Shown here: positions 48,467 through 56,993 of the stretch, piece after piece
How the letters are laid out: every line of letters begins with the position of its first letter
How positions within the stretch are numbered: the stretch's first letter is position 1
Source: Micromonospora sp. WMMD882
Lineage (GTDB): Bacteria; Actinomycetota; Actinomycetes; Mycobacteriales; Micromonosporaceae
NCBI RefSeq assembly: GCF_027497255.1
Contig: NZ_CP114903.1
Location: forward strand, 4,526,001 to 4,590,000
Length of the DNA: 64,000 bases
Direction: 5' to 3'
Made by a program: the position numbers and the translations under genes
The notes under the pieces: generated by a model
What the model saw: the letters and a program-made list of their open reading frames with translations, nothing else
Database searches by the model: none
What the model was told of the DNA's origin: nothing

Positions 48467-50362
48467 TCAGGTCGTCGGGAGCCAGGCCCGGTCGGCGAGC
48501 GTGCCCGGATCGGTGGCCTTGAGGCCGGCGCCGGAGACGGTCCAGAGGGTGTCGCCGACCATCAGCGAACGTTCGATGCCCGCCCGACGCTCGTCCCCCG
48601 GGTGGGTGATCCGGCCGACCTCGGTGAGGGTCGTGCCGTCGGCGCGCAGCACCACCGCGCCCCGGCCGGCCCACTCGTGGGTGACGACCGGCAGCACCAG
48701 CAGCCCGGTCGCCGGCCAGTACAGGAGGGCCTTGGGGTCGTGGTCGGCCGTCGACCGGAGCTCCGGCTGGTCGTAGCGGGCGATCCGGGTCGGCTTCGCC
48801 GGGTCGGTGACGTCGAAGAGCGAGACCAGCAGGCCCTGCGCCCGGCCCCGCCGGTCGGCCTCCTGGCCCACGCCGAGCAGCCGTCCCCCGGCCAGCGGTT
48901 GCAGGTGCCGGGAGAAGCCGGTGATCTTCAGCTCGCCGGTGGTGCGGGGCGCGGTCGGGTCGCTCAGGTCCAGCGCGTAGAGCGGATCGGTCTGCCGGAA
49001 CGTGACCAGGTACGCCGCCGCGCCGAGGTAACGCACGGCGAAGATCTCCTCGTCGCGGCCCAGCCCGGTGACCGCCCCGACCCGGCGCATCTCCGGCCCG
49101 TCGGTACGCAGCACGTACACCCCGGAGCTCGTCTCCCCGCCCGTCCGACGGCTGCCGATGGTGGTGGCGACCCGCAGGTGCCCCTCCCACTCGGAGATCG
49201 CGTACTGGCTGACCAGGTACCCGGGGACGGTGCCGGAGGCGACGTACCGGGGGCGACCCGGCGCGGTCAGGTCGAAGCGGTGGATCTCGGTGCTCAGCGG
49301 TCGCCCGGCCAGGGACGCCACCGTGGTCCTGTCGACGGCCACGCCGAGGCGGTCGGCGACGTACAGGCTGCGGTCGGTGCCGTAGACGGTGTCGCCTTCC
49401 GCCACCACGCCGACCGGCTCGCCGTCGGTCAGCCCTCCGACGCCCAGGTCGAAGCTGAGCAGGCTCAGCACGGCCGAAGCGGAGTGCCCGTCGGGCCGGG
49501 AGAGCCGGTCGCAGGGCAACCGGCCGTCGTGTCGCGCGCCGCCGCCGTCGGTCCACTCGTACCGGGGCAGCCACGTCTCCACCGGGGTCTGGTCGATGGC
49601 CGCCCGGTTCGCGGTGATCCGCTCCTCGTCGGTGGCGTCCCGGTCGAGCGCGGGGAAGGCGACGTCCGGGTACGAGCGCACCACCACCCGGGCCGTGTCG
49701 CCGACCTTCCGCGCCTCGACCAGCTCACCCTCGATCCGGTACGTGCCGGTGACCCGGGGCGTGCCGGTCAGGTCGACCAGGAACAGTTTGGTCCCGCCGG
49801 CCAACGGTCCGGGCCGGGCGACGCGGTCGGCCGAGCGGCCGCCGGGCATGCCGTGCAGCCGGAGGAACACCACGGCCCGGTCGCCGTGCAGCAGCAGTCG
49901 CGCGCCCGTCCAGTCGCCCTCGGTGGCGTCCCTGCCCGGGCCGCCGGTGGTGTCGAGGGCCAGCGTCCCGGTGACGGCACGGCGGGCCGGGTCGACCACC
50001 CGCAGCGTGTCGTCGGTGAGCGTGACGATCCGCGTCCCGTCGGTCTTCACCTGGTCGGGCTCGTCGGCGGCGGCCTCGTGGTTGTTGGTGGTGGAGTGCT
50101 CGGGCGGAGCGGACGCGGTGCGGTAGACCTGGCCGGCGGCGCCCTCGGCGGAGACGACGTCCCGCAGTGATCCGGGCAGCCCGAACGGGTTGACCGACTT
50201 CTTGGCGGCGGCGCGCAGGTCGGCCAGGGCGTCGGCGCAGGAGTCGAAGGCGACCAGGCGCATGCCGACGGTCGGTTGGTCGGCGCGGTCCGGCTCGGGA
50301 GTTCCGGCGGTGCAGCCGGCCACCAGGGCGACGGCCGCGAGCGTGACGATTCCCCGTCTCAT
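48467..50362 (-). CDS. secreted lipoprotein with beta-propeller domain (Beta_propel family)
   Basis: A 631-residue protein. ATG 50362 gives a clean lipoprotein signal, MRRGIVTLAAVALVAGC, with lipobox LVAGC. The mature part begins with VAFDSCADALADLR and NNHEAAADEPDQVKTDG, both typical of the Beta_propel family, then blades such as YVASGTVPGYLVSQYAISEWEG and VRYLGAAAYLVTF. Family members are extracellular or membrane-attached with no known activity; archaeal and actinobacterial forms are common. The upstream frame extension does not form a signal peptide and was rejected. Confidence 0.9.
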   Translation of the reverse strand: MRRGIVTLAAVALVAGCTAGTPEPDRADQPTVGMRLVAFDSCADALADLRAAAKKSVNPFGLPGSLRDVVSAEGAAGQVYRTASAPPEHSTTNNHEAAADEPDQVKTDGTRIVTLTDDTLRVVDPARRAVTGTLALDTTGGPGRDATEGDWTGARLLLHGDRAVVFLRLHGMPGGRSADRVARPGPLAGGTKLFLVDLTGTPRVTGTYRIEGELVEARKVGDTARVVVRSYPDVAFPALDRDATDEERITANRAAIDQTPVETWLPRYEWTDGGGARHDGRLPCDRLSRPDGHSASAVLSLLSFDLGVGGLTDGEPVGVVAEGDTVYGTDRSLYVADRLGVAVDRTTVASLAGRPLSTEIHRFDLTAPGRPRYVASGTVPGYLVSQYAISEWEGHLRVATTIGSRRTGGETSSGVYVLRTDGPEMRRVGAVTGLGRDEEIFAVRYLGAAAYLVTFRQTDPLYALDLSDPTAPRTTGELKITGFSRHLQPLAGGRLLGVGQEADRRGRAQGLLVSLFDVTDPAKPTRIARYDQPELRSTADHDPKALLYWPATGLLVLPVVTHEWAGRGAVVLRADGTTLTEVGRITHPGDERRAGIERSLMVGDTLWTVSGAGLKATDPGTLADRAWLPTT

Positions 50363-50522
50363 GGCCCATCCGACGCGCCCGGCCCTGGTGGTGGTTCCCG
50401 GCCCCGGGTCGCTTTGTGCCCGGCGGCACCCCACGGGTCGAACGGCCCGGTCGTCGGTGGCCCGGCGTCTCGGGCCCGGGCGGGGAGAGCCCGGCCCGGC
50501 CCGGGAGGGCGTCGGCGGTCGG

Positions 50523-50981
50523 TCAGCGGGCGGACGGGCCGACGCCGGGCGACTCGACCAGGCGGGAGAGCACGATGGCGCTGCGGGTGGACGTCACGAA
50601 GGGTTCCGCGCGCAGCCGCTCCAGCGCCTGTTCGAGGTGGCCCATGTCGGCGGCCCGCAGGTGCACCAGGGCGTCCGCCTCGCCCGACACGGTGTACGCG
50701 CCCACCACCTCGGGGTGTCGCCGGGCGACCACGCCGATCTGCGCCGGGGTGGTCCGGCCGGCGCAGAACAGCTCCACGAACGCCTCGGTGGTCCAGCCGA
50801 CCGCCGCCGGGTCGACGACGGTCGTGAATCCCCTGATCACCCCGGTGGAGCGGAGCCGGTCGACCCGACGCTTGACGGCCGGGGCGGAGAGCGACACCCG
50901 GTTTCCGATCTCCGCATACGAGGCGCGGGCGTCGGCCACGAGCAACGCAATGATTCGCTGGTCAACAGCGTCCATCTGCAA
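50523..50981 (-). CDS. Lrp/AsnC family regulator
   Basis: A 152-residue protein. The helix-turn-helix is MDAVDQRIIALLVADARASYAEIGNRVSLS with APAVKRRVDRLRSTGVIRGF; the RAM/ACT-like effector domain follows (TVSGEADALVHLRAADMGHLE). I selected TTG 50981, seven bases after GAGGAG; the ATG two codons later is also possible. It is divergent from a dimethylarginine-hydrolase gene across 68 bases. Lrp proteins paired this way usually respond to an amino acid such as arginine, ornithine or lysine and control the neighbour. Confidence 0.93.
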   Translation of the reverse strand: MQMDAVDQRIIALLVADARASYAEIGNRVSLSAPAVKRRVDRLRSTGVIRGFTTVVDPAAVGWTTEAFVELFCAGRTTPAQIGVVARRHPEVVGAYTVSGEADALVHLRAADMGHLEQALERLRAEPFVTSTRSAIVLSRLVESPGVGPSAR

Positions 50982-51049
50982 CGTTTCGCTCCTCGAAAGC
51001 AATGGTCGTGGCTGTTATCGAGGTTCCACCGTACCTAATCTTGGTCATC
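50982..51049. promoter_or_regulatory. divergent Lrp / ddaH promoter region
   Basis: Only 68 bases separate the two starts. TAATCT (51036-51041) lies eight bases before the GTG of ddaH, a leaderless layout. The stretch is AT-rich for this genome, as expected for an Lrp-controlled promoter. No single clear palindrome is visible. Confidence 0.5.
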
Positions 51050-51874
51050 GTGAACCAGTGCCGAGTGCCGCGAAAGCGGACATATCTCATGTGCTCGCCG
51101 GAGCGTTTCGCGGTCGAGTACGCGATCAACCCGTGGATGGACGTGACCACGCCGGTTGACGCCGCGCTCGCGGTCAAGCAGTGGGACAAGCTGCGGGAGG
51201 CGCTGACCGGCCTCGGGCACACCGTGCACCTGCTGGCCCCGCAGGCCGGCCTGCCGGACATGGTCTACGCCGCCAACGGCGCCTTCGTGGTGGACGGCGC
51301 CGTCTACGGGGCGCGGTTCAAACACGAGCAGCGGGCCGCCGAGGCCGCCGCGCACCGCGCGTTCTACGAGGCGCAGGGCTGGCGCTTCGTCGCCCCGAAC
51401 GAGACGAACGAGGGCGAGGGCGACTTCGCGTACGTGCCGGAGGCGCACGGCGGGCTGATCCTCGCCGGGTACGGCTTCCGGACCGACCCGGCCGCCCACG
51501 CCGAGGCGCAGGAGGCGCTCGGCCGCCCGGTGATCTCGCTGCACCTGGTCGACCCGCGCTTCTACCACCTGGACGTCGCCCTGGCGGCGCTCGACGACAG
51601 CAACGTCGTCTACTTCCCGGGCGCGTTCTCCCACGCCAGCCAGCAGGTGCTCGCCCAGCTCTTCCCGGAGGCGGTGCTCGCGGACGACGCCGACGCGCTC
51701 GCCTTCGGGCTGAACCTGGTCAGCGACGGCGCGAACGTGGTGCTCAACAGCGAGGCGACCCGGCTGGCCGCGAGACTCAAGGCCGCCGGCTACACCCCGC
51801 TGCCGGTGGAGCTGACCGAGCTGAAGAAGGGCGGCGGCAGCGTGAAGTGCTGCGTCGCCGAGCTGCGCCCCTGA
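51050..51874 (+). CDS. ddaH: dimethylarginine dimethylaminohydrolase-like amidinotransferase-fold enzyme
   Basis: A 274-residue protein starting at GTG 51050 (NQCRVPRKRTYLMCSPERFAVEYAINPWM). Motifs are MCSPxxFxVxYxINPWM, LPDMVYAANGAFV, EGEGDFAYV, the catalytic-His-bearing HLVDPRFYHLDV and the terminal GGGSVKCCVAEL with the nucleophilic Cys. These belong to the guanidino-group-modifying superfamily; the hydrolases of this subgroup act on dimethylarginine or related guanidino compounds to give citrulline, and in some lineages the neighbours suggest ornithine or arginine breakdown. Divergent from an Lrp regulator. Substrate assignment is by family only. Confidence 0.88.
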   Translation: MNQCRVPRKRTYLMCSPERFAVEYAINPWMDVTTPVDAALAVKQWDKLREALTGLGHTVHLLAPQAGLPDMVYAANGAFVVDGAVYGARFKHEQRAAEAAAHRAFYEAQGWRFVAPNETNEGEGDFAYVPEAHGGLILAGYGFRTDPAAHAEAQEALGRPVISLHLVDPRFYHLDVALAALDDSNVVYFPGAFSHASQQVLAQLFPEAVLADDADALAFGLNLVSDGANVVLNSEATRLAARLKAAGYTPLPVELTELKKGGGSVKCCVAELRP

Positions 51875-51961
51875 CCGCGCTCAGCCGGGCGGCAGCCCCG
51901 CCCGAGCTGCGCCGGGGATGCCGCCCTGACCGTACTCGACCGGGGGCAGCCCCGACCGTGC

Positions 51962-53149
51962 TCAGCCGAGCGTGGCCAGCTCGCTGACCATGGCGTTGGC
52001 GAGCACCTGACCGTCGAGCTGGACCTTGCGCAGGTACCACTTCTGCTGCGGGGTGCGCGGCTGGTTGAACTGCCAGGGGCCACGGGGGCTGTCGATCTGG
52101 CCGACCTTGCCCAGCGCCAGGTTGACCTGCTGGGAGTTCGCCCCCGGCCCGGCCAGCCGGACCGCCTTGTCCAGCACCTGCGCGGCGTCGTACGACGCCA
52201 TCGCGTACGTGGTGGGCGAGGCGCTGTGCTTCTTGCGGTACGCGGCGGCGAACCGGCGGTTCGCCGCGTTGTTCAGGTCGGCGGAGTAGTTCAGCGAGGT
52301 CATGATGTTGGCCGCCTCGGCCGGCTTGATCTCGCTCAGCACCGAGCCCTCGGTCAGGAAACCGGGGCCGTAGATCGGGCCCCGGTAGCCGGCCCCGCGC
52401 AACTGCTTGATGAACTGCACGGCGGCCGGGCCGGCGTAGAAGCAGAACACCGCGTCCGGGTTGCGGCCCAGCGCCTGCTGGATGCCGGCGGCGAAGAAGG
52501 TGTTGTCCGGGTCGGTGGCGAAGCGGGTCCAGACGGGCTCGCCGGCCAGTCGCGGGTCGGACTCGCCGAACTCCTGGGTGAACCCCTTGATCACGTCCAG
52601 GCTGCCGACGTTCTCCGGGGCGACGATCACGATCCGGTCGTTGGCGGGCAGCCGCTGCTTGAGGTAGCGGCCCAACGCCCGGCCCGGCTCGTCCAGCACG
52701 TACGAGGTCCGCCAGATGTAGACGACGCTCTGCAGGGTGGCCGGTGAGGCGTTCGAACCGACCAGCGGCACCCGGGCCTGCTCGACGGTGTCCCGGATGC
52801 CGACCATCACCGAGGAGTTGACCACGCCGGTCAGCGCGAGCACGCCCTGCTGGAGCAGCCCGTCGACGGCGGCCTTTCCGCTGGTCGCGGTCTCCCCCTC
52901 GTCGACGGTGAGCAGCGTCACCGGCCGCTCGCCGAGGCGCTGGTCGTTGAGGTCGAGGAAGAGCTGGAAGCCGTTGACGATCTCGTCACCGATCGGCTTG
53001 TAGCCACCGGCCTGCGGCGCGATCAACCCGATCTTGATGGGGCTGCCCTGCTCCGGCGTTCCGTCACCGACGTCGGTGCCGCACGCGGCGGTCAGCCCCG
53101 TCGTCCCGACTGCCGCGGCCAACAGTTGGAGCGCCCGCCTGCGGTTCAT
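51962..53149 (-). CDS. branched-chain amino-acid-type ABC transporter substrate-binding lipoprotein
   Basis: A 395-residue lipoprotein; signal MNRRRALQLLAAAVGTTGL with lipobox LTAAC and a twin-Arg-like RRR start. The mature protein has the LivJ/Peripla_BP_6 fold: IKIGLIAPQAGGYKPIGDEI, LLTVDEGETATSGKAAVDGLL, VVNSSVMVGIRDTV, PLVGSNASPATL and NYSADLNNAANRRFAAAYRKKH. No permease or ATPase gene is adjacent, so it is an orphan binding protein that must use another system or act as a sensor. Ligand unknown. Confidence 0.9.
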   Translation of the reverse strand: MNRRRALQLLAAAVGTTGLTAACGTDVGDGTPEQGSPIKIGLIAPQAGGYKPIGDEIVNGFQLFLDLNDQRLGERPVTLLTVDEGETATSGKAAVDGLLQQGVLALTGVVNSSVMVGIRDTVEQARVPLVGSNASPATLQSVVYIWRTSYVLDEPGRALGRYLKQRLPANDRIVIVAPENVGSLDVIKGFTQEFGESDPRLAGEPVWTRFATDPDNTFFAAGIQQALGRNPDAVFCFYAGPAAVQFIKQLRGAGYRGPIYGPGFLTEGSVLSEIKPAEAANIMTSLNYSADLNNAANRRFAAAYRKKHSASPTTYAMASYDAAQVLDKAVRLAGPGANSQQVNLALGKVGQIDSPRGPWQFNQPRTPQQKWYLRKVQLDGQVLANAMVSELATLG

Positions 53150-53238
53150 CTGCTACACCAAGTTCCTTCCAAGAAGTCTTGCCTGGTCGATCGCAGTCCC
53201 TTCGGCGTTCTACTCCCTCCCCGACGCTGCGTCAATGG

Positions 53239-54036
53239 TCATTGATCTTGTTGTAATGATCCCAGCGCACGGGCCACGTGCGGCCAGGCCGACGAGAGCG
53301 GATCGATTAGCCCGAAATGCTCGCACTCGGGCAGCTCGACCAGCGTCACCGCAGCTCCGGCCGCCCGCGCGGCGGTGACGAACGACCTACTCAGCTCGAC
53401 CGGCACCTGCCGGTCCCGGCGCCCGTGCACGATCACCGTCGGTGTCCGGACCGGCACCGTCGTCGTCGGGTCGGCCGCCGCGTACCGGTCGGGCAGCTCC
53501 GCCGGGCCGCCGCCGAGCAGCGCGGCCACCGCCCCGTCGTCCAGATCCCGTCGGTACGCCTCGACAAGGTCCGCCACCGGGGCCAGCGCCACCACCCCGC
53601 CGACCGTCTCCGGAGCGACGGCGGCCACGTGCAGGGCCAGGTGCCCGCCGGCGGAGTGCCCGATCAGCAGCGGCGGCCCGGGCGCGACCAGGTCGGGCAG
53701 GGCCCGCGCCGCCAACGCCGGCAGCGCGGCCACCGCGTCCCGTACGTCGGTCAGCGTGCCCGGCCAGCCGCCGCCCGGCTGCCCGGTCCGGCGGTACTCC
53801 ACCTGTGCCACCGGGTGACCGAGCCCGGTCAGGCCCACCGCCAGCGGCCCGGTGTGCGTGCGGTCGTACCCGATCCGCCAGAAACCACCGTGCACCACCA
53901 CGACCAGCGGTCGGGGCGGCCCGGTGCGCTCCGGTCGACGCAGGTCGGCGATCTGGTCCGGGTGGTCGCCGTAGGCGACCGTGACGTCCGGGGCGGGCGC
54001 TGGGCGGGTCAGCACGTCCCGCGGATCGGCAGCCAT
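53239..54036 (-). CDS. alpha/beta hydrolase (HGGFW type)
   Basis: A 265-residue protein. VVVVHGGFWRIGYDRTHTGPL is the oxyanion-hole motif shared with kynurenine formamidases and carboxylesterases; GHSAGGHLALHVA carries the nucleophilic Ser; VIVHGRRDRQVPVELS the Asp region and ELPECEHFGLIDP the His. ATG 54036 has TAGCGT seven bases upstream, so probably leaderless. No tryptophan-degradation genes are nearby, so formamidase activity is not assumed. Confidence 0.9.
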   Translation of the reverse strand: MAADPRDVLTRPAPAPDVTVAYGDHPDQIADLRRPERTGPPRPLVVVVHGGFWRIGYDRTHTGPLAVGLTGLGHPVAQVEYRRTGQPGGGWPGTLTDVRDAVAALPALAARALPDLVAPGPPLLIGHSAGGHLALHVAAVAPETVGGVVALAPVADLVEAYRRDLDDGAVAALLGGGPAELPDRYAAADPTTTVPVRTPTVIVHGRRDRQVPVELSRSFVTAARAAGAAVTLVELPECEHFGLIDPLSSAWPHVARALGSLQQDQ

Positions 54037-54140
54037 ACCCGCGACGCTAGCCCGATCCCCGCCCGCCCGCCGTACCCCTTTCGCCACATCCGTGATCCGG
54101 GTCCGTCCGGGCCCGCGGACCCAACCGATCTCCTGGAAAC

Positions 54141-54238
54141 GGAGCCGGAGCCGGAGCCGGAGCCGGGGGCGGGGGCGGGAGTGGGGCCGGGGGCGGGAGC
54201 GGGAGCGGGGCCGGGGGCGGGGCCGGTGGGGCGGGGGA
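54141..54238. repeat. G-rich microsatellite tract upstream of bpa
   Basis: GGAGCC hexamers (54141-54165) pass into GGGGGCGGGAGC-type sequence with about ten runs of three or more G on the plus strand. Potential G-quadruplex-forming DNA, located 68 bases before the bpa start codon. Confidence 0.85.
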
Positions 54239-54305
54239 TGCTGGGATCAGGGTGGTCCTGGTCCCGGTGAGCGGTGGACCGGGCGCCTGGGTCAAGATGG
54301 GTGCC

Positions 54306-54884
54306 ATGACCGAAGCACGTGCAGAGAACGACGAGCCGGGCCGCGACGGCGCCGGTCACTCCGGCACCGTGGTGGTGGTCGGCCCGGACGGCCGCCCGGT
54401 GGGCACGGTGCAGACCGACGAGGCGCAGCAGGACGACCCGGCCCGCCTGGTCGAGCAGCCGGCCAAGGTGATGCGGATCGGCAGCATGATCAAACAGCTC
54501 CTGGAGGAGGTGAAGGCCGCTCCGCTGGACGAGGACAGCCGGCACCGGATGCGCGAGATCCACCAGCGGTCGATCGTCGAGCTGAAGGAGGGCCTGGCTC
54601 CCGAGCTGCGCGACGAGCTGGAACGCATCTCGCTGCCGTTCACCGAGGAGAAGGCCCCCAGCGAGGGTGAGCTGCGCATCGCCCACGCCCAGCTCGTCGG
54701 CTGGCTGGAGGGGCTGTTCCACGGCATCCAGGCGGCCCTGGTCGCCCAGCAGATGGCCGCCCGGGTGCAGCTCGAGCAGATGCGGTCCGGCCGGGCCGCG
54801 CTGCCCAGCGGTCCCGGGATGATCCCCGGCATGCCCGGCATGCCGCCCGCCGGTGAGGGCCACAACACCGGCCAGTACCTCTGA
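54306..54884 (+). CDS. bpa: bacterial proteasome activator
   Basis: A 192-residue protein. It has an N-terminal disordered stretch with VVVVGPDGRPVGTV, a central four-helix region (PARLVEQPAKVMRIGSMIKQ, MREIHQRSIVELKEGLAPEL, LRIAHAQLVGWLEGLFHGIQ) and ends TGQYL. The C-terminal GQYL is the signature by which Bpa docks onto the 20S proteasome alpha ring and opens its gate independently of ATP and Pup. Bpa occurs only in proteasome-bearing actinobacteria, so its presence implies prcBA elsewhere. ATG 54306 was chosen; an ATG nine bases upstream in frame is an alternative. Confidence 0.93.
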   Translation: MTEARAENDEPGRDGAGHSGTVVVVGPDGRPVGTVQTDEAQQDDPARLVEQPAKVMRIGSMIKQLLEEVKAAPLDEDSRHRMREIHQRSIVELKEGLAPELRDELERISLPFTEEKAPSEGELRIAHAQLVGWLEGLFHGIQAALVAQQMAARVQLEQMRSGRAALPSGPGMIPGMPGMPPAGEGHNTGQYL

Positions 54885-54897
54885 CCTTTCGCCCGAC

Positions 54898-54923
54898 CGG
54901 CCGCCGACCCGGGACGGCGGCCG
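54898..54923 (+). terminator. hairpin terminator after bpa
   Basis: CGGCCGCCG pairs with CGGCGGCCG over nine bases around ACCCGGGA, 14 bases after the bpa stop codon. Confidence 0.65.
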
Positions 54924-55035
54924 AGGGGAGAAACAGGTGGCGCGCCCGGTCCCCAGGCAGGAGCCGGGCGCTGCCCCGGTCAGCCGGGCGCTGCCCCGGG
55001 TCACCACGACGGCGGGGCGCCGCCTCAGGTCACGG

Positions 55036-56013
55036 TCACGGGCGGTCGAGGCCGTAGAGCCGGTCCAGGTACGCCGCCACGCCGTCCTCGGTGTGCGCCG
55101 AGGTGACCTCGTCGGCGATCGCCCGTACGGCGGGGTGCGCGTTGCCCACCGCGACCGCGCGGCCGGCCCAGGTCAGCATCGGCACGTCGTTCGGCATGTC
55201 GCCGAAGGCCAGCACCTCCGGCGCGGCGATCCCGAGCCGGGCGCAGTACCAGGCCAGCCCGGCCGCCTTGGTCACCCCGGAGGCGGACAGCTCCACCAGC
55301 CCCGAGCGCGACGAGTGGGTGGCCTCGGCCAGCCCGGCGACCACCTCCGCGACGACCTCGGTGAACAGGTCCGGATCCTGCTCGCCGGCCCGCACCAGCA
55401 GCTTCACCGCGGGCACGCCGAGCAGATCCTCCGGCGTGGTGACCGCCCGGATCAGCGCCGGGTCGGCCTCCCAGCGCAGCGGGAAGTGCGCCTCGTGCCG
55501 CATCTCGCGGCTGTCCACGACCTCGACGGCCAGACTCACCCCGGGCACCGCGGCACGCAGCCGGCGGGCCACCTCGGCGAGCAGCTCCGGGGCGAGCGGG
55601 TCGGCGCGCAGCACCTCGTCGGCCACCGGGTCGTAGACCACCGCCCCGTTCGCGCAGATCGCCGGCAGGGGAGCGTCGAGCTGGTCGTACACCACCTTCA
55701 GCCAGCGGATCGGACGGCCGGTGACCAGCACGACAGGTACGTCCGACGCGGTGAGCCGGGCCAGCGTCCGGGCGGTGTACGGGCTGACCGCCCGGTCCGG
55801 GCCGAGCAGCGTCCCGTCGAGATCGGTGGCGACCAGCCGGGGCCGCGCCCCGGCGGCGGCGACCGGCCCGGCGGCGACCGGCCCGGCGGCGACCGGCCCG
55901 GCGGCGACCGGCCCGGCGGCGACCGGCCCGGCGGCGACCGGCCCGGCGGCGACCGGCCGGGTGGTGACGGTGGCGGTGGGTACGACGGAAGGCGGGGGTG
56001 GGGTCAACTCCAT
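55036..56013 (-). CDS. HAD superfamily (Cof-type) hydrolase with VAAGP repeats
   Basis: A 325-residue protein. Residues 20-55 are a tandem VAAGP repeat. The Cof-type phosphatase follows: LVATDLDGTLLGPDRAVS (nucleophile Asp), VLVTGRPIRWLKVVY, PAVKLLVRAG with catalytic Lys, and FGDMPNDVPML. The cap is of the C2 type. ATG 56013 shares one base with the stop of the upstream homologue (TGATG), so the two phosphatases are made as a pair. Small sugar phosphates or flavin-related phosphates are usual substrates; not determined here. Confidence 0.92.
   Translation of the reverse strand: MELTPPPPSVVPTATVTTRPVAAGPVAAGPVAAGPVAAGPVAAGPVAAGPVAAAGARPRLVATDLDGTLLGPDRAVSPYTARTLARLTASDVPVVLVTGRPIRWLKVVYDQLDAPLPAICANGAVVYDPVADEVLRADPLAPELLAEVARRLRAAVPGVSLAVEVVDSREMRHEAHFPLRWEADPALIRAVTTPEDLLGVPAVKLLVRAGEQDPDLFTEVVAEVVAGLAEATHSSRSGLVELSASGVTKAAGLAWYCARLGIAAPEVLAFGDMPNDVPMLTWAGRAVAVGNAHPAVRAIADEVTSAHTEDGVAAYLDRLYGLDRP
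55861..55950 (-). repeat. six perfect 15-bp tandem repeats coding VAAGP
   Basis: Six identical copies of gaccggcccggcggc, plus a partial seventh, sit at the N-terminal coding end of the HAD hydrolase. Perfect identity points to recent expansion; the unit is a whole number of codons. Confidence 0.95.
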
Positions 56014-56834
56014 CAGCCGGAGAGTAGCCGGTCCAGGTACACCGCGACGCCGTCGTCGTCGTTGCGCAGGGTCACCTCGTCGGCGGCGGCCCGGACGGTC
56101 GGGTGGGCGTTGGCGACCGCCACCCGGGCCCAGCCGGCCCACGCGAACATCGGCAGGTCGTTCGGCATGTCCCCGAAGACCAGCACGTCGGCCGGGTCGA
56201 CGCCGAGCGCCTCCGTCACGACGGTGAGACCGCTGGACTTGTCCACCCCCGGTGGGGTGATCTCCACGAAGCCGAGCCCGGCCTGGGTGAAGGTGGCGAC
56301 CTCGGCCGGCACGATCCGCTGAGCCAGGTCGAGCAACTCGTCCACGTGGTGGTCCTGGGTCCGGGCGAACGCCTTGATCACGTCCTGCCCCAGGCACTCG
56401 GCGCGGGTCCGCGACTCGAACCGGTCCTGGTACGGCCAACTCGGGTGGTAGTCGCCCCAGAGCGGCGCGTCGTGGTCGTCCAGGGCCTCCACCATCACGG
56501 TCAGCGGGCCGGCCGCGGCCTCCAGGTCGGCGAGGATACCGGACAGCACGTCCGCGCCCAGCCGCTCGTCGCGGAGCACCACCGGGCCGGTCGGGTCGCT
56601 CTGGTCCACCACCCGGCCGCCGCCGGCCATCACCAGGTAGTCGGCGGCCCGGATGTCGTTGCGGGTCAGCTCGGTCAGGCGGGGGCCCCGGCCGGTCGCG
56701 CCGACGACCGGGATGCCGGCCGCCCGGACCCGGTCGAGCACCCCGTGGGTGTACGCGGAAACGGTGTCGTCGCTGCGGACGAGGGTGCCGTCGAGGTCGG
56801 TGGCGATGAGCTTGGGCAGACCTGGGCGGGGCAT
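56013..56834 (-). CDS. HAD superfamily (Cof-type) hydrolase
   Basis: A 273-residue homologue of its downstream neighbour without the repeat. Motifs are KLIATDLDGTLVRSDDTVS, VVGATGRGPRLTEL, an expanded cap with WGDYHPSWPYQDRFES, and VFGDMPNDLPMFAWAG. In the second motif the usual TGR is preceded by Ala rather than Val, which is normal variation. ATG 56834 is preceded by GGAGG. The pair probably arose by gene duplication and then diverged. Confidence 0.93.
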   Translation of the reverse strand: MPRPGLPKLIATDLDGTLVRSDDTVSAYTHGVLDRVRAAGIPVVGATGRGPRLTELTRNDIRAADYLVMAGGGRVVDQSDPTGPVVLRDERLGADVLSGILADLEAAAGPLTVMVEALDDHDAPLWGDYHPSWPYQDRFESRTRAECLGQDVIKAFARTQDHHVDELLDLAQRIVPAEVATFTQAGLGFVEITPPGVDKSSGLTVVTEALGVDPADVLVFGDMPNDLPMFAWAGWARVAVANAHPTVRAAADEVTLRNDDDGVAVYLDRLLSG

Positions 56835-56993
56835 CGTTCCTCCTTCACCCCCGCCGTCCGCGCCAGCAGATCTGGTCGTCGGAGCCTCGCCGTGCGTGAC
56901 GGCGGGCAGCAACCGTACCTCGCGCGTACCCGGGCGACCATGACTTTGCGGCGAATGGCCCGGCAACCCCGGGTGTCAGTCCGGGGGCCGGGG

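Noticed and set aside
51880..51961. Degenerate repeats (tgaccg..ctcagccg) after ddaH
   Set aside because: Short and imperfect; likely decayed duplication of gene-end sequence, with no hairpin strong enough to call.
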